From Paenibacillus lutimineralis (lineage in GTDB: Bacteria; Bacillota; Bacilli; Paenibacillales; Paenibacillaceae), in NCBI RefSeq assembly GCF_003991425.1, contig NZ_CP034346.1:4315501-4379500 (forward strand): a stretch of 64,000 bases of DNA, in the 5' to 3' direction. Both the position numbers and the translations under genes were made by a program. Positions 9,100 to 18,392 of the stretch are shown piece by piece (the first letter of the stretch is position 1; the number at the start of each line of letters is the position of its first letter). The notes under the pieces were generated by a model that made no database searches, had not been told where the DNA came from, and saw only the letters and a list, made by a program, of their open reading frames with translations.

Positions 9100-10701
9100 T
9101 CATTCCTCATTATATATTGAAAACTCCCATAAAGAATATCCAAATATAGTTGCTCTTTTAATCCCCAATACTCTCACATATCTAGTTAAATGTTTAAGAT
9201 ATTCAATCTCTTCAATTCCACCTTTACAATCTTGTTCATAATGAATATCAATCCAATTTTCCATATCAACTGAAATTTGTACCTTATACTCTAACGCATG
9301 TGCATCTTCCCAATGCAGTTTAACTTTATTGAATCTCATGACATAGCCTAAATCAATACAAATCCATTCATTGTCACTATAAGCACTGCTCCACCTGGTT
9401 GATTCATCATTATCTACAACATTATGGGGGGCTCTATCATCATCTTCATAAGATGATGCTGATACGAATTTGAAACGGGATAAATCCCCAAATATTTTTT
9501 TATCACTTGTTTTGAAACTTTCTACTTTTACTTCCTTGCTAAATTGTCCACTACTATCCACACTGCTTATACTTACAAAATATGAAGTTTCTGGTTTTAA
9601 ATTATTTATTATAAAGGTAGTCTTATTCGTTGAAGCAATCCCTATTGAATTAAGTTGAATATTGTACGTATATTGTTCATATTGCTCATCCTCTTTATTA
9701 TTCCAACTTAACCAAGCGCTTGAATCTGTGATATGATTAACCTGAATATCAATCGGTGGATTTGGATATTTCTTTATTAATTCTCGTTTTTCCCCACTCA
9801 AAAATTCATCTCGGATAGCATTCAAAAATTCTAATTCCATCTTTTGAAGATCATTAATTTTTCGGATACTATTAAAAGTATCTTTCTCTGAAACAAACCC
9901 TTTTATAGAATATTTTAACATTAATTGCTTAATAATTTCAGCTAGATTAGTAATCTTTTTAATCGAATCTACAAGATATTCAGATAAATTATTATTAATC
10001 ATGTAAATAAAGGTTAATTCTCTTGAGAGCGCAATCACTCCAAAGAAATAAACAAGTTTCTCTTTTAAGTCGTTTCCTTGGTAAAGTAATGTTTTTAACT
10101 CCTCATAAATGCTAAAATCATCATTGATTTTAAGCATTCTAGACTTGAATAGTTGATAATGAGTAGATATGTTCTCTATGGTCGTAGCATCTTTTTCTAA
10201 TCGATAGTATGTTATAAAGTTACTACTAACTTGATCATATGCTTTTTGTAATATTTCAGATGAGTACTCTTTTTCGAACGGAAAATCATATATTTTAAAT
10301 ACATCCTTGGTATCATCATATGATGTTAAAGTTAGTGTATGTACACCTTCTAAATTACTATTTAATTCAACCATATGTGGTATATTTCTATTTTTTGTTC
10401 TGATTTGAACAGTGTAACCGTTCTCTAATAAATTAATAATTTTTTGTTTAATGAATTGGAAGTTATCAGAAAAAACAATCTCCTGTAGTATCCCCATATC
10501 TTTATCGAATGGTTTAATATCCCAAGTATATTCCCAAGGTGTTTTATTATCCTGTACAATAGCTTCATAAACAGAATAAACAGGTTCATAAGAACACCAA
10601 AATAATGGAGTGATATCAATTTCATTTGCCAAAAATCTAAGTGCATGCGCACTAGAACATGGTAAATAATTATAAAATAAAGATTTTTCTAAAATTGACA
10701 T
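9100..10701 (-). CDS. BtrH-like/C39-like domain fused to fibronectin III and F5/8C (discoidin) domains
   Basis: A 533-aa, visibly AT-rich gene, last in the minus-strand cluster. Residues 1-165 resemble the butirosin BtrH N-terminal/papain-like fold, with candidate catalytic Cys15 (YLPCSSAHALRFL), His121 (GVHTLTLTSYDD) and Asp139 (FKIYDFP). Residues about 170-310 are helical and unassigned. A fibronectin III domain (PNPPIDIQVNHITDSSAWLSW ... LKPETSYFVSISSVDSSG) spans about 315-395. A discoidin/F5-8C domain (SYEDDDRAPHNVVDNDESTRW ... WICIDLG) ends the protein. BtrH transfers an aminoacyl group from a carrier protein to an aminoglycoside, which would fit this cluster, but a peptidase role is also possible. 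There is no signal peptide. Confidence 0.75.
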   Translation of the reverse strand: MSILEKSLFYNYLPCSSAHALRFLANEIDITPLFWCSYEPVYSVYEAIVQDNKTPWEYTWDIKPFDKDMGILQEIVFSDNFQFIKQKIINLLENGYTVQIRTKNRNIPHMVELNSNLEGVHTLTLTSYDDTKDVFKIYDFPFEKEYSSEILQKAYDQVSSNFITYYRLEKDATTIENISTHYQLFKSRMLKINDDFSIYEELKTLLYQGNDLKEKLVYFFGVIALSRELTFIYMINNNLSEYLVDSIKKITNLAEIIKQLMLKYSIKGFVSEKDTFNSIRKINDLQKMELEFLNAIRDEFLSGEKRELIKKYPNPPIDIQVNHITDSSAWLSWNNKEDEQYEQYTYNIQLNSIGIASTNKTTFIINNLKPETSYFVSISSVDSSGQFSKEVKVESFKTSDKKIFGDLSRFKFVSASSYEDDDRAPHNVVDNDESTRWSSAYSDNEWICIDLGYVMRFNKVKLHWEDAHALEYKVQISVDMENWIDIHYEQDCKGGIEEIEYLKHLTRYVRVLGIKRATIFGYSLWEFSIYNEE

Positions 10702-10769
10702 TTTGCACCCCTTAATTTACAAGTGGCAAGGGCAACAACGGTCATCCTTGCCACAATGATTTCTAGGAT

Positions 10770-11975
10770 CTAATTCTTCGGTCTACCGATCCACGTACAT
10801 AAATAATCCCGATGCACCAGATGAACTTTCTCCATTTGAGGGTTATAAGGAAAAGGTACGTTAATTGGGTTATCTTTAGGGCAGAACGGATCTCTAGAAA
10901 AGAGACTTCGTTCACCGTTATTATGGAGATTATACAAATAGGCACGTGAAGCACAACCTCCTCCACACAAATTAACAATTTCACACTCTTCGCATCCTAA
11001 AATAGCTTCAGGATGGGCATTTCGTCTGCGGAAAGTTTGGAATTGGGGAGATTTAATCAGGTCCAGCAGATCATCCTCAAGCAAATTTCCAACCTTATAA
11101 TCATGTAAATAGACGCAAGGAGAAATCGGAATCTTTCCATCAGGTGTAATAGAATGAATGCGAAAAGACTTTCTTCCGCAAGGGCATCGTTTGGAATCCT
11201 GGTATTGTGTTACTGCAGAAAGTGTAGGCTCCGTCAAATCTAATTGGTCGCATAACTCCATCAATAAAGAAAATCCCTCATAATATTGTTCAGCATTTAA
11301 GGCTGTTTTCATATGTTCCGCTTCCACAGGTTTGATCGGATTAATGCGGACGTTGGATCCGTAATATCGCGCTAACTTTACAAGTTCGCGTATTCGATCT
11401 TCCGTAAAATTCCAATTCATCGCACACATGACTATTGTAAAATCTTTCTGGTGTTTCTTGCATATTTCCAACGCTTCGATAGCCATAGGGAATATTTTTC
11501 CCCCACGGTTATCATTATGTTCACTCTCATATGGTGAATCTAGGCTAATATCAACATCATTTAACATGTGGAACTCTTCAGGATAATACTTCTCCAGATA
11601 AGTGGCACTAATGCCAGAAGTGGTCAGCCCCACATCCACACCACGGTTAACCAAGGAACTTACAATATAAGGGAGAAGCGTGTTCTTTGGGTTGGGGCCA
11701 TTGGTGAACAGCGGTTCATTACCGCCCAAATTTACCGTTTTTGCCCCTAAAAGTGCAATCTGATTGGTAACCCGGTCAATCGTTGCAAGATCGAGATCCT
11801 TCCCTTTTTTTCGGGCAGACATCGAATAGCAGTGGCGACAGCGATAAGGGCAATCGTTGCCTAGCGTCCAACCAATATTCTGAATATCGATTTCACACTC
11901 GGTCAAGTATTCTTTTTCGGCGGGGCCTACATCTCGTGTATAATGTTCCATTGAATCATATACCATCTGTGCCAT
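10770..11975 (-). CDS. Radical SAM/SPASM enzyme (first of two)
   Basis: A 401-aa enzyme with the radical SAM motif CPYRCRHC near residues 42-49. The glycine-rich element (LGGNEPLF) follows, and a C-terminal SPASM-like region has CPCG, SPCVY, CEEC and NLCGGGC cysteines that should hold one or two auxiliary Fe-S clusters. The family includes RiPP maturases and the aminocyclitol dehydrogenase BtrN. It lies directly downstream of the ABC ATPase gene, and its ATG at 11975 follows GGGAG. The substrate cannot be assigned. Confidence 0.9.
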   Translation of the reverse strand: MAQMVYDSMEHYTRDVGPAEKEYLTECEIDIQNIGWTLGNDCPYRCRHCYSMSARKKGKDLDLATIDRVTNQIALLGAKTVNLGGNEPLFTNGPNPKNTLLPYIVSSLVNRGVDVGLTTSGISATYLEKYYPEEFHMLNDVDISLDSPYESEHNDNRGGKIFPMAIEALEICKKHQKDFTIVMCAMNWNFTEDRIRELVKLARYYGSNVRINPIKPVEAEHMKTALNAEQYYEGFSLLMELCDQLDLTEPTLSAVTQYQDSKRCPCGRKSFRIHSITPDGKIPISPCVYLHDYKVGNLLEDDLLDLIKSPQFQTFRRRNAHPEAILGCEECEIVNLCGGGCASRAYLYNLHNNGERSLFSRDPFCPKDNPINVPFPYNPQMEKVHLVHRDYLCTWIGRPKN

Positions 11976-12006
11976 AAATAAGCTCTCCCTTCAATCTACG
12001 CTTTTT

Positions 12007-13002
12007 TTATTTTTCAAACATTGGAGATTCACTATATTGCCCTTCATATATCAACTTTACGATATCCTGAATCTGCGGCTCCTGTATTGTCAAATCACGA
12101 ATTTCATAGTTCTTCATAAATTCAGCTATAATCTGTGCTGGGCTAACCAGCTCTTTATCAAAAGATAGCGTAACGGTCAATCCTTCTTCTTGCTCCAGTG
12201 TTACACCATTCATTTCTATGCCCTTAAAACTCTCACTTAGTTCCATGACTAAAATTCTTCGTTTTCCGAAATGAGTTTTCATTTCCTGGACATTTCCGTC
12301 ATAAATTTTTTTTCCTTTATCAATGACAATCGTCCGTTTACATAATCTTTCGATATCTCCCATATCATGTGTAGTTAATATTACGGTTACGCCTCTCTCT
12401 TCATTAATCGTCTTAATGAAATGACGGATTTTTTCCTTCACGACAATATCAAGTCCAATGGTCGGTTCGTCCAGAAATAGGATATTCGGATTATGTAGTA
12501 AGGAAGCGGCAAAATCGGCACGCATCCGTTGCCCAAGACTTAACTGTCTGACCGGCTTATGAATAAACTCACCAATTGACAGAATGTCATGATAGAGCTC
12601 TAAATTCTTTCGGAAGATTGGATCCGGTACCTTGTAGATGTGCTTAAGCAAATTCAATGAATCCGCTACAGGTAACTCCCACCATAACTGGGTTCTTTGC
12701 CCGAATACAACACCAATGTTGCTAGCATGCTGTTTTCTTGACTTATACGGAACAAGGCCGTTCACTATCACCTCTCCGCTGGTGGGCACTAAGATACCAG
12801 TCAGTATTTTAATTGTTGTTGATTTACCGGCACCATTCGGGCCAATATACCCTACAATTTCACCTTGCTGGATTGAAAAATCAATTCCGTCCACAGCTCT
12901 CTTGGTCTCTTGTACATTCAGAAGTTTATCGCGTATTCCTCTTTTAGAGCTTTGGGCTGACTTAAATTCTTTAATCAAGTGCTTGACTTCTATAAAGTTC
13001 AT
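12007..13002 (-). CDS. ABC transporter ATP-binding protein (ABC-2 exporter)
   Basis: A 331-aa ATPase with Walker A GPNGAGKST near 57-65, Q-loop VFGQRTQLWW, signature LSLGQRMRAD, Walker B ILFLDEPTIGLD and the switch His in LTTHDMGD. Its length and the C-terminal extension match the COG4586 type, which pairs with two DUF990-like permeases; these are the next two genes upstream. Start ATG 13002 has GGAGG 5 nt before it. It probably powers export of the cluster product or self-resistance. Confidence 0.93.
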   Translation of the reverse strand: MNFIEVKHLIKEFKSAQSSKRGIRDKLLNVQETKRAVDGIDFSIQQGEIVGYIGPNGAGKSTTIKILTGILVPTSGEVIVNGLVPYKSRKQHASNIGVVFGQRTQLWWELPVADSLNLLKHIYKVPDPIFRKNLELYHDILSIGEFIHKPVRQLSLGQRMRADFAASLLHNPNILFLDEPTIGLDIVVKEKIRHFIKTINEERGVTVILTTHDMGDIERLCKRTIVIDKGKKIYDGNVQEMKTHFGKRRILVMELSESFKGIEMNGVTLEQEEGLTVTLSFDKELVSPAQIIAEFMKNYEIRDLTIQEPQIQDIVKLIYEGQYSESPMFEK

Positions 13003-13023
13003 CTTAGCCTCCGACTCCGATTT

Positions 13024-13818
13024 TTAATTTCCAACACTCTCATATTTCTTGATACCCAACTTGGAGAATCCTATTGTTAATACAAACAAAACCACCCCTA
13101 GTATCGGAGTGAAAATATACCAATCAGCGTGCAATTCTTTCTTATCGAGTATGAAAACGGCTGGATAATAATTGATAAATCCCCACGGTAAAATAAAGGT
13201 TAAGGTATAACGTACAATTTTTCCGTAAATGGTCAGTGGGTAATTGATAAAATAGCGGAATGTGTAATAAAGCACATTGGCTAGTGAAAAAGATTTTCGC
13301 ATCCAGAAACTTAGTGTCCCAAAAAATAAGTGAGCAGAACATTGAATTAGAATTGCTCCTATGATACTTAAGATTAAAACAATAGCCTTGTAGAAGCTCC
13401 ATTCGATATCGCCTGCTACCAAAGATCCAATCAAAAAGAAGCTAGAAACCACGATTTGTCCTATTCCCGTCCAAGCAAACCCCTCCAAAGAAAGACTCAC
13501 CACGGGGTCAATCGGGCGGACAAGCACCTTGTCAAAGCTGCCGTCATTGATTTTTTTTTCCAAACCAAAAATGTAGCCCCACAAGAATGTTGAAGCTATC
13601 CCATATGAGAATAGATGAAGTGCGGTCAGAAATACCAGATCGTTATAATTCCAACCATTAAGGGAGTCAAAACGATTGGTTATCACCCATACTGACATGT
13701 AGGTTAAAAAATAGGTTAGGAAGTTTGCAAAGAGACCGGTGATAAAATTCGCCCGATATTGAGCTTCAGCTTTTATCAAATATTTTATATACAGAATGAA
13801 GAGCTTAATATAATACAC
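13024..13818 (-). CDS. ABC-2 family permease (DUF990-type), subunit 1
   Basis: A 264-aa protein with about six membrane helices. It carries the family signature SFDKVLVRPIDPVV in the first cytoplasmic loop, typical of COG3694-type permeases. It is 8 bp downstream of the second permease gene and 22 bp upstream of the ATPase gene, so the three form one exporter operon unit. Confidence 0.87.
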   Translation of the reverse strand: MYYIKLFILYIKYLIKAEAQYRANFITGLFANFLTYFLTYMSVWVITNRFDSLNGWNYNDLVFLTALHLFSYGIASTFLWGYIFGLEKKINDGSFDKVLVRPIDPVVSLSLEGFAWTGIGQIVVSSFFLIGSLVAGDIEWSFYKAIVLILSIIGAILIQCSAHLFFGTLSFWMRKSFSLANVLYYTFRYFINYPLTIYGKIVRYTLTFILPWGFINYYPAVFILDKKELHADWYIFTPILGVVLFVLTIGFSKLGIKKYESVGN

Positions 13819-13825
13819 GCAGAAT

Positions 13826-14617
13826 CTACCCCCCTTGCACCACTAGCTTCTTAATGTTCATCCGCCACATGTAAATCACGATAACCATGATCAACCCTGT
13901 CCAGCCGAGCAGAAGAATTCCGTTTCTTGCTATCTCGTAATTTGTTATCTTGTTAATCAAAATACTTTGGGGGAACTGATATAATAATTGGAAGGGTAGG
14001 TACTGAAAGATACTTCTAAGTGTTCCGGGGAAAAACCAAAGTGGAATAATCCCCCCTCCCAAAATCCGGATTACATCAGCTAGTATGCGAGAAAACCAAC
14101 CTGCATTAATTAATGAAAAGTGAAGCAGTCCTATCATAAAATGCATAAGCCAGAACAACACAATATTGCAAAGTATGACCGCCATTAGCAACAGCACTTT
14201 CCAAAAGTGTAAATCCGGTAAAAAGGGCTTCTGTGTGAGTATGGCCAGCACCAAAACTGGTAGTCCTTTAAGTACAAAATCAGTCAGGGAACTGGCCAAA
14301 GATGCGGCCAGGTTGCTTAGACTATAGTTGTAGGGTTTGATTAGCTCCATGGCGATGGAACCGTCTCTGACCTGTTGACCAACAATCCATGCAGCACCGC
14401 CATTATACAAGGTCCCAAGAAGAATACCGAAAACCTGGTAAGTGATCATCTCATTTAAAGAAAGCTCTGCAATTTCATTCTGATGAAACAGAGCAGTCCA
14501 TAAGTAGATCTGAACAAATAGTGAAAAAATATTGCCCAGAATTCCTATAGCAGTGTCTAAACGGTATACAAGTAAATTTTTTATGTTAATCTTGATGACC
14601 TCATAATAGACTAACAT
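13826..14617 (-). CDS. ABC-2 family permease, subunit 2
   Basis: A 263-aa protein with about six membrane helices and the loop motif GSIAMELIKPYNY, the counterpart of the LvRPi motif in the partner permease. It resembles COG4587-type proteins. Its start overlaps the stop of the nucleotidyltransferase gene by 7 bp, so translation is probably coupled. Confidence 0.87.
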   Translation of the reverse strand: MLVYYEVIKINIKNLLVYRLDTAIGILGNIFSLFVQIYLWTALFHQNEIAELSLNEMITYQVFGILLGTLYNGGAAWIVGQQVRDGSIAMELIKPYNYSLSNLAASLASSLTDFVLKGLPVLVLAILTQKPFLPDLHFWKVLLLMAVILCNIVLFWLMHFMIGLLHFSLINAGWFSRILADVIRILGGGIIPLWFFPGTLRSIFQYLPFQLLYQFPQSILINKITNYEIARNGILLLGWTGLIMVIVIYMWRMNIKKLVVQGG

Positions 14618-15735
14618 ATCATCCCTCTCCTTTGGATCTCTTCATATTTCATCCACGGATGAAACAGTCGATCGAACAAGGATAACTCCCACTCCAGACG
14701 ATGGCCGTCCAGACCATAAAAATAATTGATTACTCTAGGATCTACATGCAAAGCATTCATAAAAGCTTCGGGAACATCTGTGTCCAATATGTTTCGCACA
14801 GATGCCAACGAAAAGTAAACAGGCTCCTCAAGTTGATGCAACCTGCATAAATCCAGCAATAGTTTCCAGTCCACAGGTAAAGCATTAATAAACTCCCTAA
14901 TGTCGCAAAAACGATATAAACAAACTTCAGACTTATTGCGCTTCCAATCCTTGTCCCACAGAAAATACACCGCTTCGCTGTAAAAATGGGCACAAAGCTG
15001 AAGCAACATATGCTCCGGACTCATGGTATAAACTTTCGATCCTAAGATATCTACAGATTTTGCGTTATTCATAAAAATTTCGGAATCGATCTGGAACCGT
15101 TCACGGCTGAGCTTATCCGTCCGCCAGAAAATAGCGTGATTAAGATCAATCATAAAAGCAAAACCAGGGTTATCCGGATTCGGCTTAATAAATTCCACCA
15201 GCTCATGGGTGTGCATTTGCCGATATATCTCTTCTTTCCGTTTTACAGGAATGACTTGTTGGGTATCCGGATTATAGCTACCTTGCACATAGCCAAGCCG
15301 TAAAAGCGCTTCCTTTATAATGGTGGCATCTTCAAGACGGATCAAATAATCGACATCGCCAAATTCTCTCAAGGTAATATCTTGATATAACAGAGGGGCC
15401 AGAGCCGCCCCCTTTAGTAATAAGGCCTTAATCCCAATTTGTGAAAAAGCGTGGTTAACCTTTTGAATTTCTTTGTAAAACGATTGATTGCGGTGTGCAA
15501 CATCTGCGCACACACTCCTCATGGTTCTCCTTACTGTGCTTTCCAAGCGACTCGTTATTTTTAATTTCTCTAAGTTTCTCCAAACTAGCGGAACCACTCT
15601 GTGATGGACACAGTAGTATAAAAATTTCCCTGCATTCATCTCGTCGGTTAAATATCGCTTAATTTCATTTGACTCATCCTCACTAAGCTTCAAAGAACAC
15701 GCTTTCAAAACCAAAAGAGCTTCTATATCTTTCAT
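14611..15735 (-). CDS. Nucleotidyltransferase-family protein (NTP_transf_5-like)
   Basis: A 374-aa protein with the minimal nucleotidyltransferase pattern LLKGAALAPLLYQDITLREFGDVDYLI spread over about residues 104-130 (written here in two parts: KGAALAPLLYQ and REFGDVDYLI). The paired acidic residues are GDVDYL. Proteins of this kind occur beside HPr-kinase-like genes and ABC exporters in paeninodin-type lasso peptide clusters. Here they sit in the same order, but I find no lasso cyclase or protease. Role unknown; modification by nucleotide transfer is inference. The ATG at 15735 has AAGGAGG 5 nt upstream. Confidence 0.78.
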   Translation of the reverse strand: MKDIEALLVLKACSLKLSEDESNEIKRYLTDEMNAGKFLYYCVHHRVVPLVWRNLEKLKITSRLESTVRRTMRSVCADVAHRNQSFYKEIQKVNHAFSQIGIKALLLKGAALAPLLYQDITLREFGDVDYLIRLEDATIIKEALLRLGYVQGSYNPDTQQVIPVKRKEEIYRQMHTHELVEFIKPNPDNPGFAFMIDLNHAIFWRTDKLSRERFQIDSEIFMNNAKSVDILGSKVYTMSPEHMLLQLCAHFYSEAVYFLWDKDWKRNKSEVCLYRFCDIREFINALPVDWKLLLDLCRLHQLEEPVYFSLASVRNILDTDVPEAFMNALHVDPRVINYFYGLDGHRLEWELSLFDRLFHPWMKYEEIQRRGMIC

Positions 15736-15771
15736 AAGTCCTCCTTCCTTTTTGCAAACTGGTCCGCCGTT

Positions 15772-16827
15772 CTAATCCTTAAACTTTTCAACTTCCCCAG
15801 TGATAAGCTTGGCTCCATCATCGAGGGCGTCAAAGGTTTGAAAGAGTCTATAACAAGGTATATTTCGGGAAAGAAGTGTTAGCTGTTCATAAAAGTTATT
15901 ATTCGGTTCCTGAAAATACTTCCCCAGAAAACCGCAATATTTTTCCGGATATTGTTCCAGATTCTGTTCCAGCAGTTCCAGAGCTTCCCCCGGATTAATC
16001 CTTTCTAAATAAGCTTTCTTCCCTTCCCTTCCAATAAATTTCGGAAAGACGATCATGGATAAGGGGACCTCCGGCTCAATTCTTTGTCCTGAGGCGATCG
16101 CGATCTCCTTAGGATAAAAGTAAAGTCCGAGCGATTTACGATACTGTTCACCTTCTGTATTGTGTTCAACATGCTCGTTGCTAGGATGCTTCAATTCTTC
16201 GATCATCCTTACATAATGAGGATTGACAGCTTGCAAAGCATAAAGCGAATCCTTCCTGATACATAAGGAACGCGGCCAGCCCAGAGCCCTTACCTCCGTT
16301 TCTTCTACTAGAAATGTCAGATCATCATTCGAGCAGTAATGGGCTCCGTAGTTTAATAAGGCCAGAATAGAAGAAGTCTTTCCTGACTTTTTCCCTCCTA
16401 AATAAGCAACTCCTTTCCTTCCAACCCCTGCTAAACCGCCATGCATAAATAATTTTCCTTGCTCATACAATTGCCACCGAAGCAGGTTTCGGATCATTCT
16501 GAGAGTATATAATATTCTCCATTTATGGTCAGATTGATTAATTGCCATAACTCGAGCTTCCCCATTCATAAAAACCCTGGTGCCAGGTCCGTCAGGTGAA
16601 TCTTCTGTTATCTCCTTTAACTTACATCCATCAGGTACGAGTTCAGGTATTACATATATCGTCCATATAGAGTGGGAAATATTACTAATCTTTGAAACTT
16701 TTAGGTAAGGCTCAATTAAATCATATAGCAGGGCCAAATCCCCGTCATTAGCGACAAACTGTACCCTAGCCTCTTCTCTCTCGATCAATAAGAATATCGT
16801 TGATATTTCAATCGCTCCTTCCTTCAC
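15772..16827 (-). CDS. HPr kinase-like protein (HprK C-domain family)
   Basis: About 351 aa. The P-loop YLGGKKSGKTS (144-151), a preceding conserved His in MHGG (129) and an Asp pair NDDL (168-169) match the HPr kinase/phosphorylase C-terminal domain. The N-terminal HPrK domain is absent. Homologues tailor lasso peptides by phosphorylating a C-terminal serine (ThcoK, PadeK). The GTG at 16827 has no clear ribosome site, so the exact start is uncertain; it lies 6 bp after the stop of the upstream gene. Confidence 0.8.
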   Translation of the reverse strand: MKEGAIEISTIFLLIEREEARVQFVANDGDLALLYDLIEPYLKVSKISNISHSIWTIYVIPELVPDGCKLKEITEDSPDGPGTRVFMNGEARVMAINQSDHKWRILYTLRMIRNLLRWQLYEQGKLFMHGGLAGVGRKGVAYLGGKKSGKTSSILALLNYGAHYCSNDDLTFLVEETEVRALGWPRSLCIRKDSLYALQAVNPHYVRMIEELKHPSNEHVEHNTEGEQYRKSLGLYFYPKEIAIASGQRIEPEVPLSMIVFPKFIGREGKKAYLERINPGEALELLEQNLEQYPEKYCGFLGKYFQEPNNNFYEQLTLLSRNIPCYRLFQTFDALDDGAKLITGEVEKFKD

Positions 16828-16833
16828 CTAATA

Positions 16834-18366
16834 TTACATATATATCTTTTTCAAATACAAATCATCGCAAGCTTGGAACAAATCCTCCATATGCTCTTCC
16901 ATGTTTCCGCTTCGCTTAATAAAGTATTTCAGCTGTATTGATTGAAGGAGCATAATGTAGTGCTGAAGCTCAAACGGTGACAGGTTGGAATGAATATACG
17001 GCGGCGGAAAACCGTAGCGGTCGAACCGTTCCCACTCGTTTGTCACAAGAATCAACCCGTATTGATTAGGATTCTTGTAAATCGGTGTTCCTGGGTATGG
17101 AATAAAAAGCTTCGTGCTGCCATGATATATAAGCCCCCGTTCAAACAGATCGATAATTCCTTGTGTGGTTTTGGAGATAGTTTCGTGCGTTTCTCCGGGA
17201 AATCCGACCACCCAATACGTCGATATAAAAGGTGCCTGCACTTCATTCAACACCTCAATGGAACGAACAAGATCCGAAAAGGACTGCCTCCGGTTCATTC
17301 CTAACAAAATCTGGTCGTCGGCACTCTCTGACCCGATCAGAAACTCCTTAAAACCTACTTCTATCATTCGCTTCAAAAGTTCCGGCGAAGCTTGTTTATA
17401 GAGCTTGGGACTTACATTAATGCTAAGTTGTATTCCAAGATTCCTTTTCTCCAGCTCATCGCACAACTCGGGAATTAATCGGCGGGCAAGTAAAAAATCG
17501 CTGTCAATAAGGTGAATAAACCTCCAGTTGAACACATTGGCGAAGTATTCCAGCTCGTTAACCAAATCCATAACAGTTCGGTAGCGTTGTCTGTTTCCCC
17601 AATACTTGCCCTCTACGCAATAATCGCAATTGTTGACGCAGCCTCTTCCGAAATAGGTATATAAAATGAATTTGTCAATATCTTCAAGAGGCAAGAGATG
17701 AAAAGCCGGGGGGGGATAATCAGCTAGATTAATAGGGAGTCTGTCGGGATTCTGGTATATCTCTCCGCTTCGCTTAAAGGTAATGCCCTGAACGGAAGCG
17801 AAATCGCCCCTTTGGGTATGGACTTCCATCAGCTCGCAAAAAGTGGCTTCTCCTTCACCGCGTACCACTATGTCAACCATGTCAAGATTTGCAACTTCAT
17901 GATCTAGGTAGGATACGTGTGGCCCACCGATCACTGTTAAAAGCTCGGATTTCAATTGTTTGCTGAACTCCAATATTTGAATAGCCCGGTTGAACTCCGG
18001 GGTTACTGCAGTTACACCTACAGCGTATCTTGTTTTATCAAGCTCCGATTTCAGTACATTGCTTAACCAGTTCGGATCGCCATCCGACAAATATTTATTA
18101 TAATCAAGAGACAAGTATTTAACTGAATAACCGCAGCTCTCTAGTGCTGAAGCAATGCAAAGCAAGCCCATTGAAATAGGGAACTTTTCGAAGTATCTGA
18201 TAACATTGCCACAGTCCTCCTGACCCTCATTGTTATTAAAGAAATCCGGGGTCTTCTCCCGGGCTATCCGATTTGAATACTTCTCGATCAGCTGACGGGT
18301 AATATGAAAACTGGGCAATACATTAACCGGCTCGCTCCACGGACTAATGAGAAGAACATCATACAT
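16834..18366 (-). CDS. B12-binding radical SAM enzyme
   Basis: About 510 aa. The N-terminal half is a cobalamin-binding domain (VGVTAVTPEFNRAIQI, VIGGPHVSYLDHEV). The radical SAM motif GRGCVNNCDYCVEG follows near residue 245, then a TIM-barrel. Enzymes of this class methylate unactivated carbons or rearrange rings in antibiotic pathways. I use ATG 18366, which follows AGGGG by 9 nt; a TTG 9 nt further upstream is also possible. It is 26 bp downstream of the aminotransferase gene. Confidence 0.9.
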   Translation of the reverse strand: MYDVLLISPWSEPVNVLPSFHITRQLIEKYSNRIAREKTPDFFNNNEGQEDCGNVIRYFEKFPISMGLLCIASALESCGYSVKYLSLDYNKYLSDGDPNWLSNVLKSELDKTRYAVGVTAVTPEFNRAIQILEFSKQLKSELLTVIGGPHVSYLDHEVANLDMVDIVVRGEGEATFCELMEVHTQRGDFASVQGITFKRSGEIYQNPDRLPINLADYPPPAFHLLPLEDIDKFILYTYFGRGCVNNCDYCVEGKYWGNRQRYRTVMDLVNELEYFANVFNWRFIHLIDSDFLLARRLIPELCDELEKRNLGIQLSINVSPKLYKQASPELLKRMIEVGFKEFLIGSESADDQILLGMNRRQSFSDLVRSIEVLNEVQAPFISTYWVVGFPGETHETISKTTQGIIDLFERGLIYHGSTKLFIPYPGTPIYKNPNQYGLILVTNEWERFDRYGFPPPYIHSNLSPFELQHYIMLLQSIQLKYFIKRSGNMEEHMEDLFQACDDLYLKKIYM

Positions 18367-18392
18367 TTCTGACAACCCCTATCACTCTCCTT

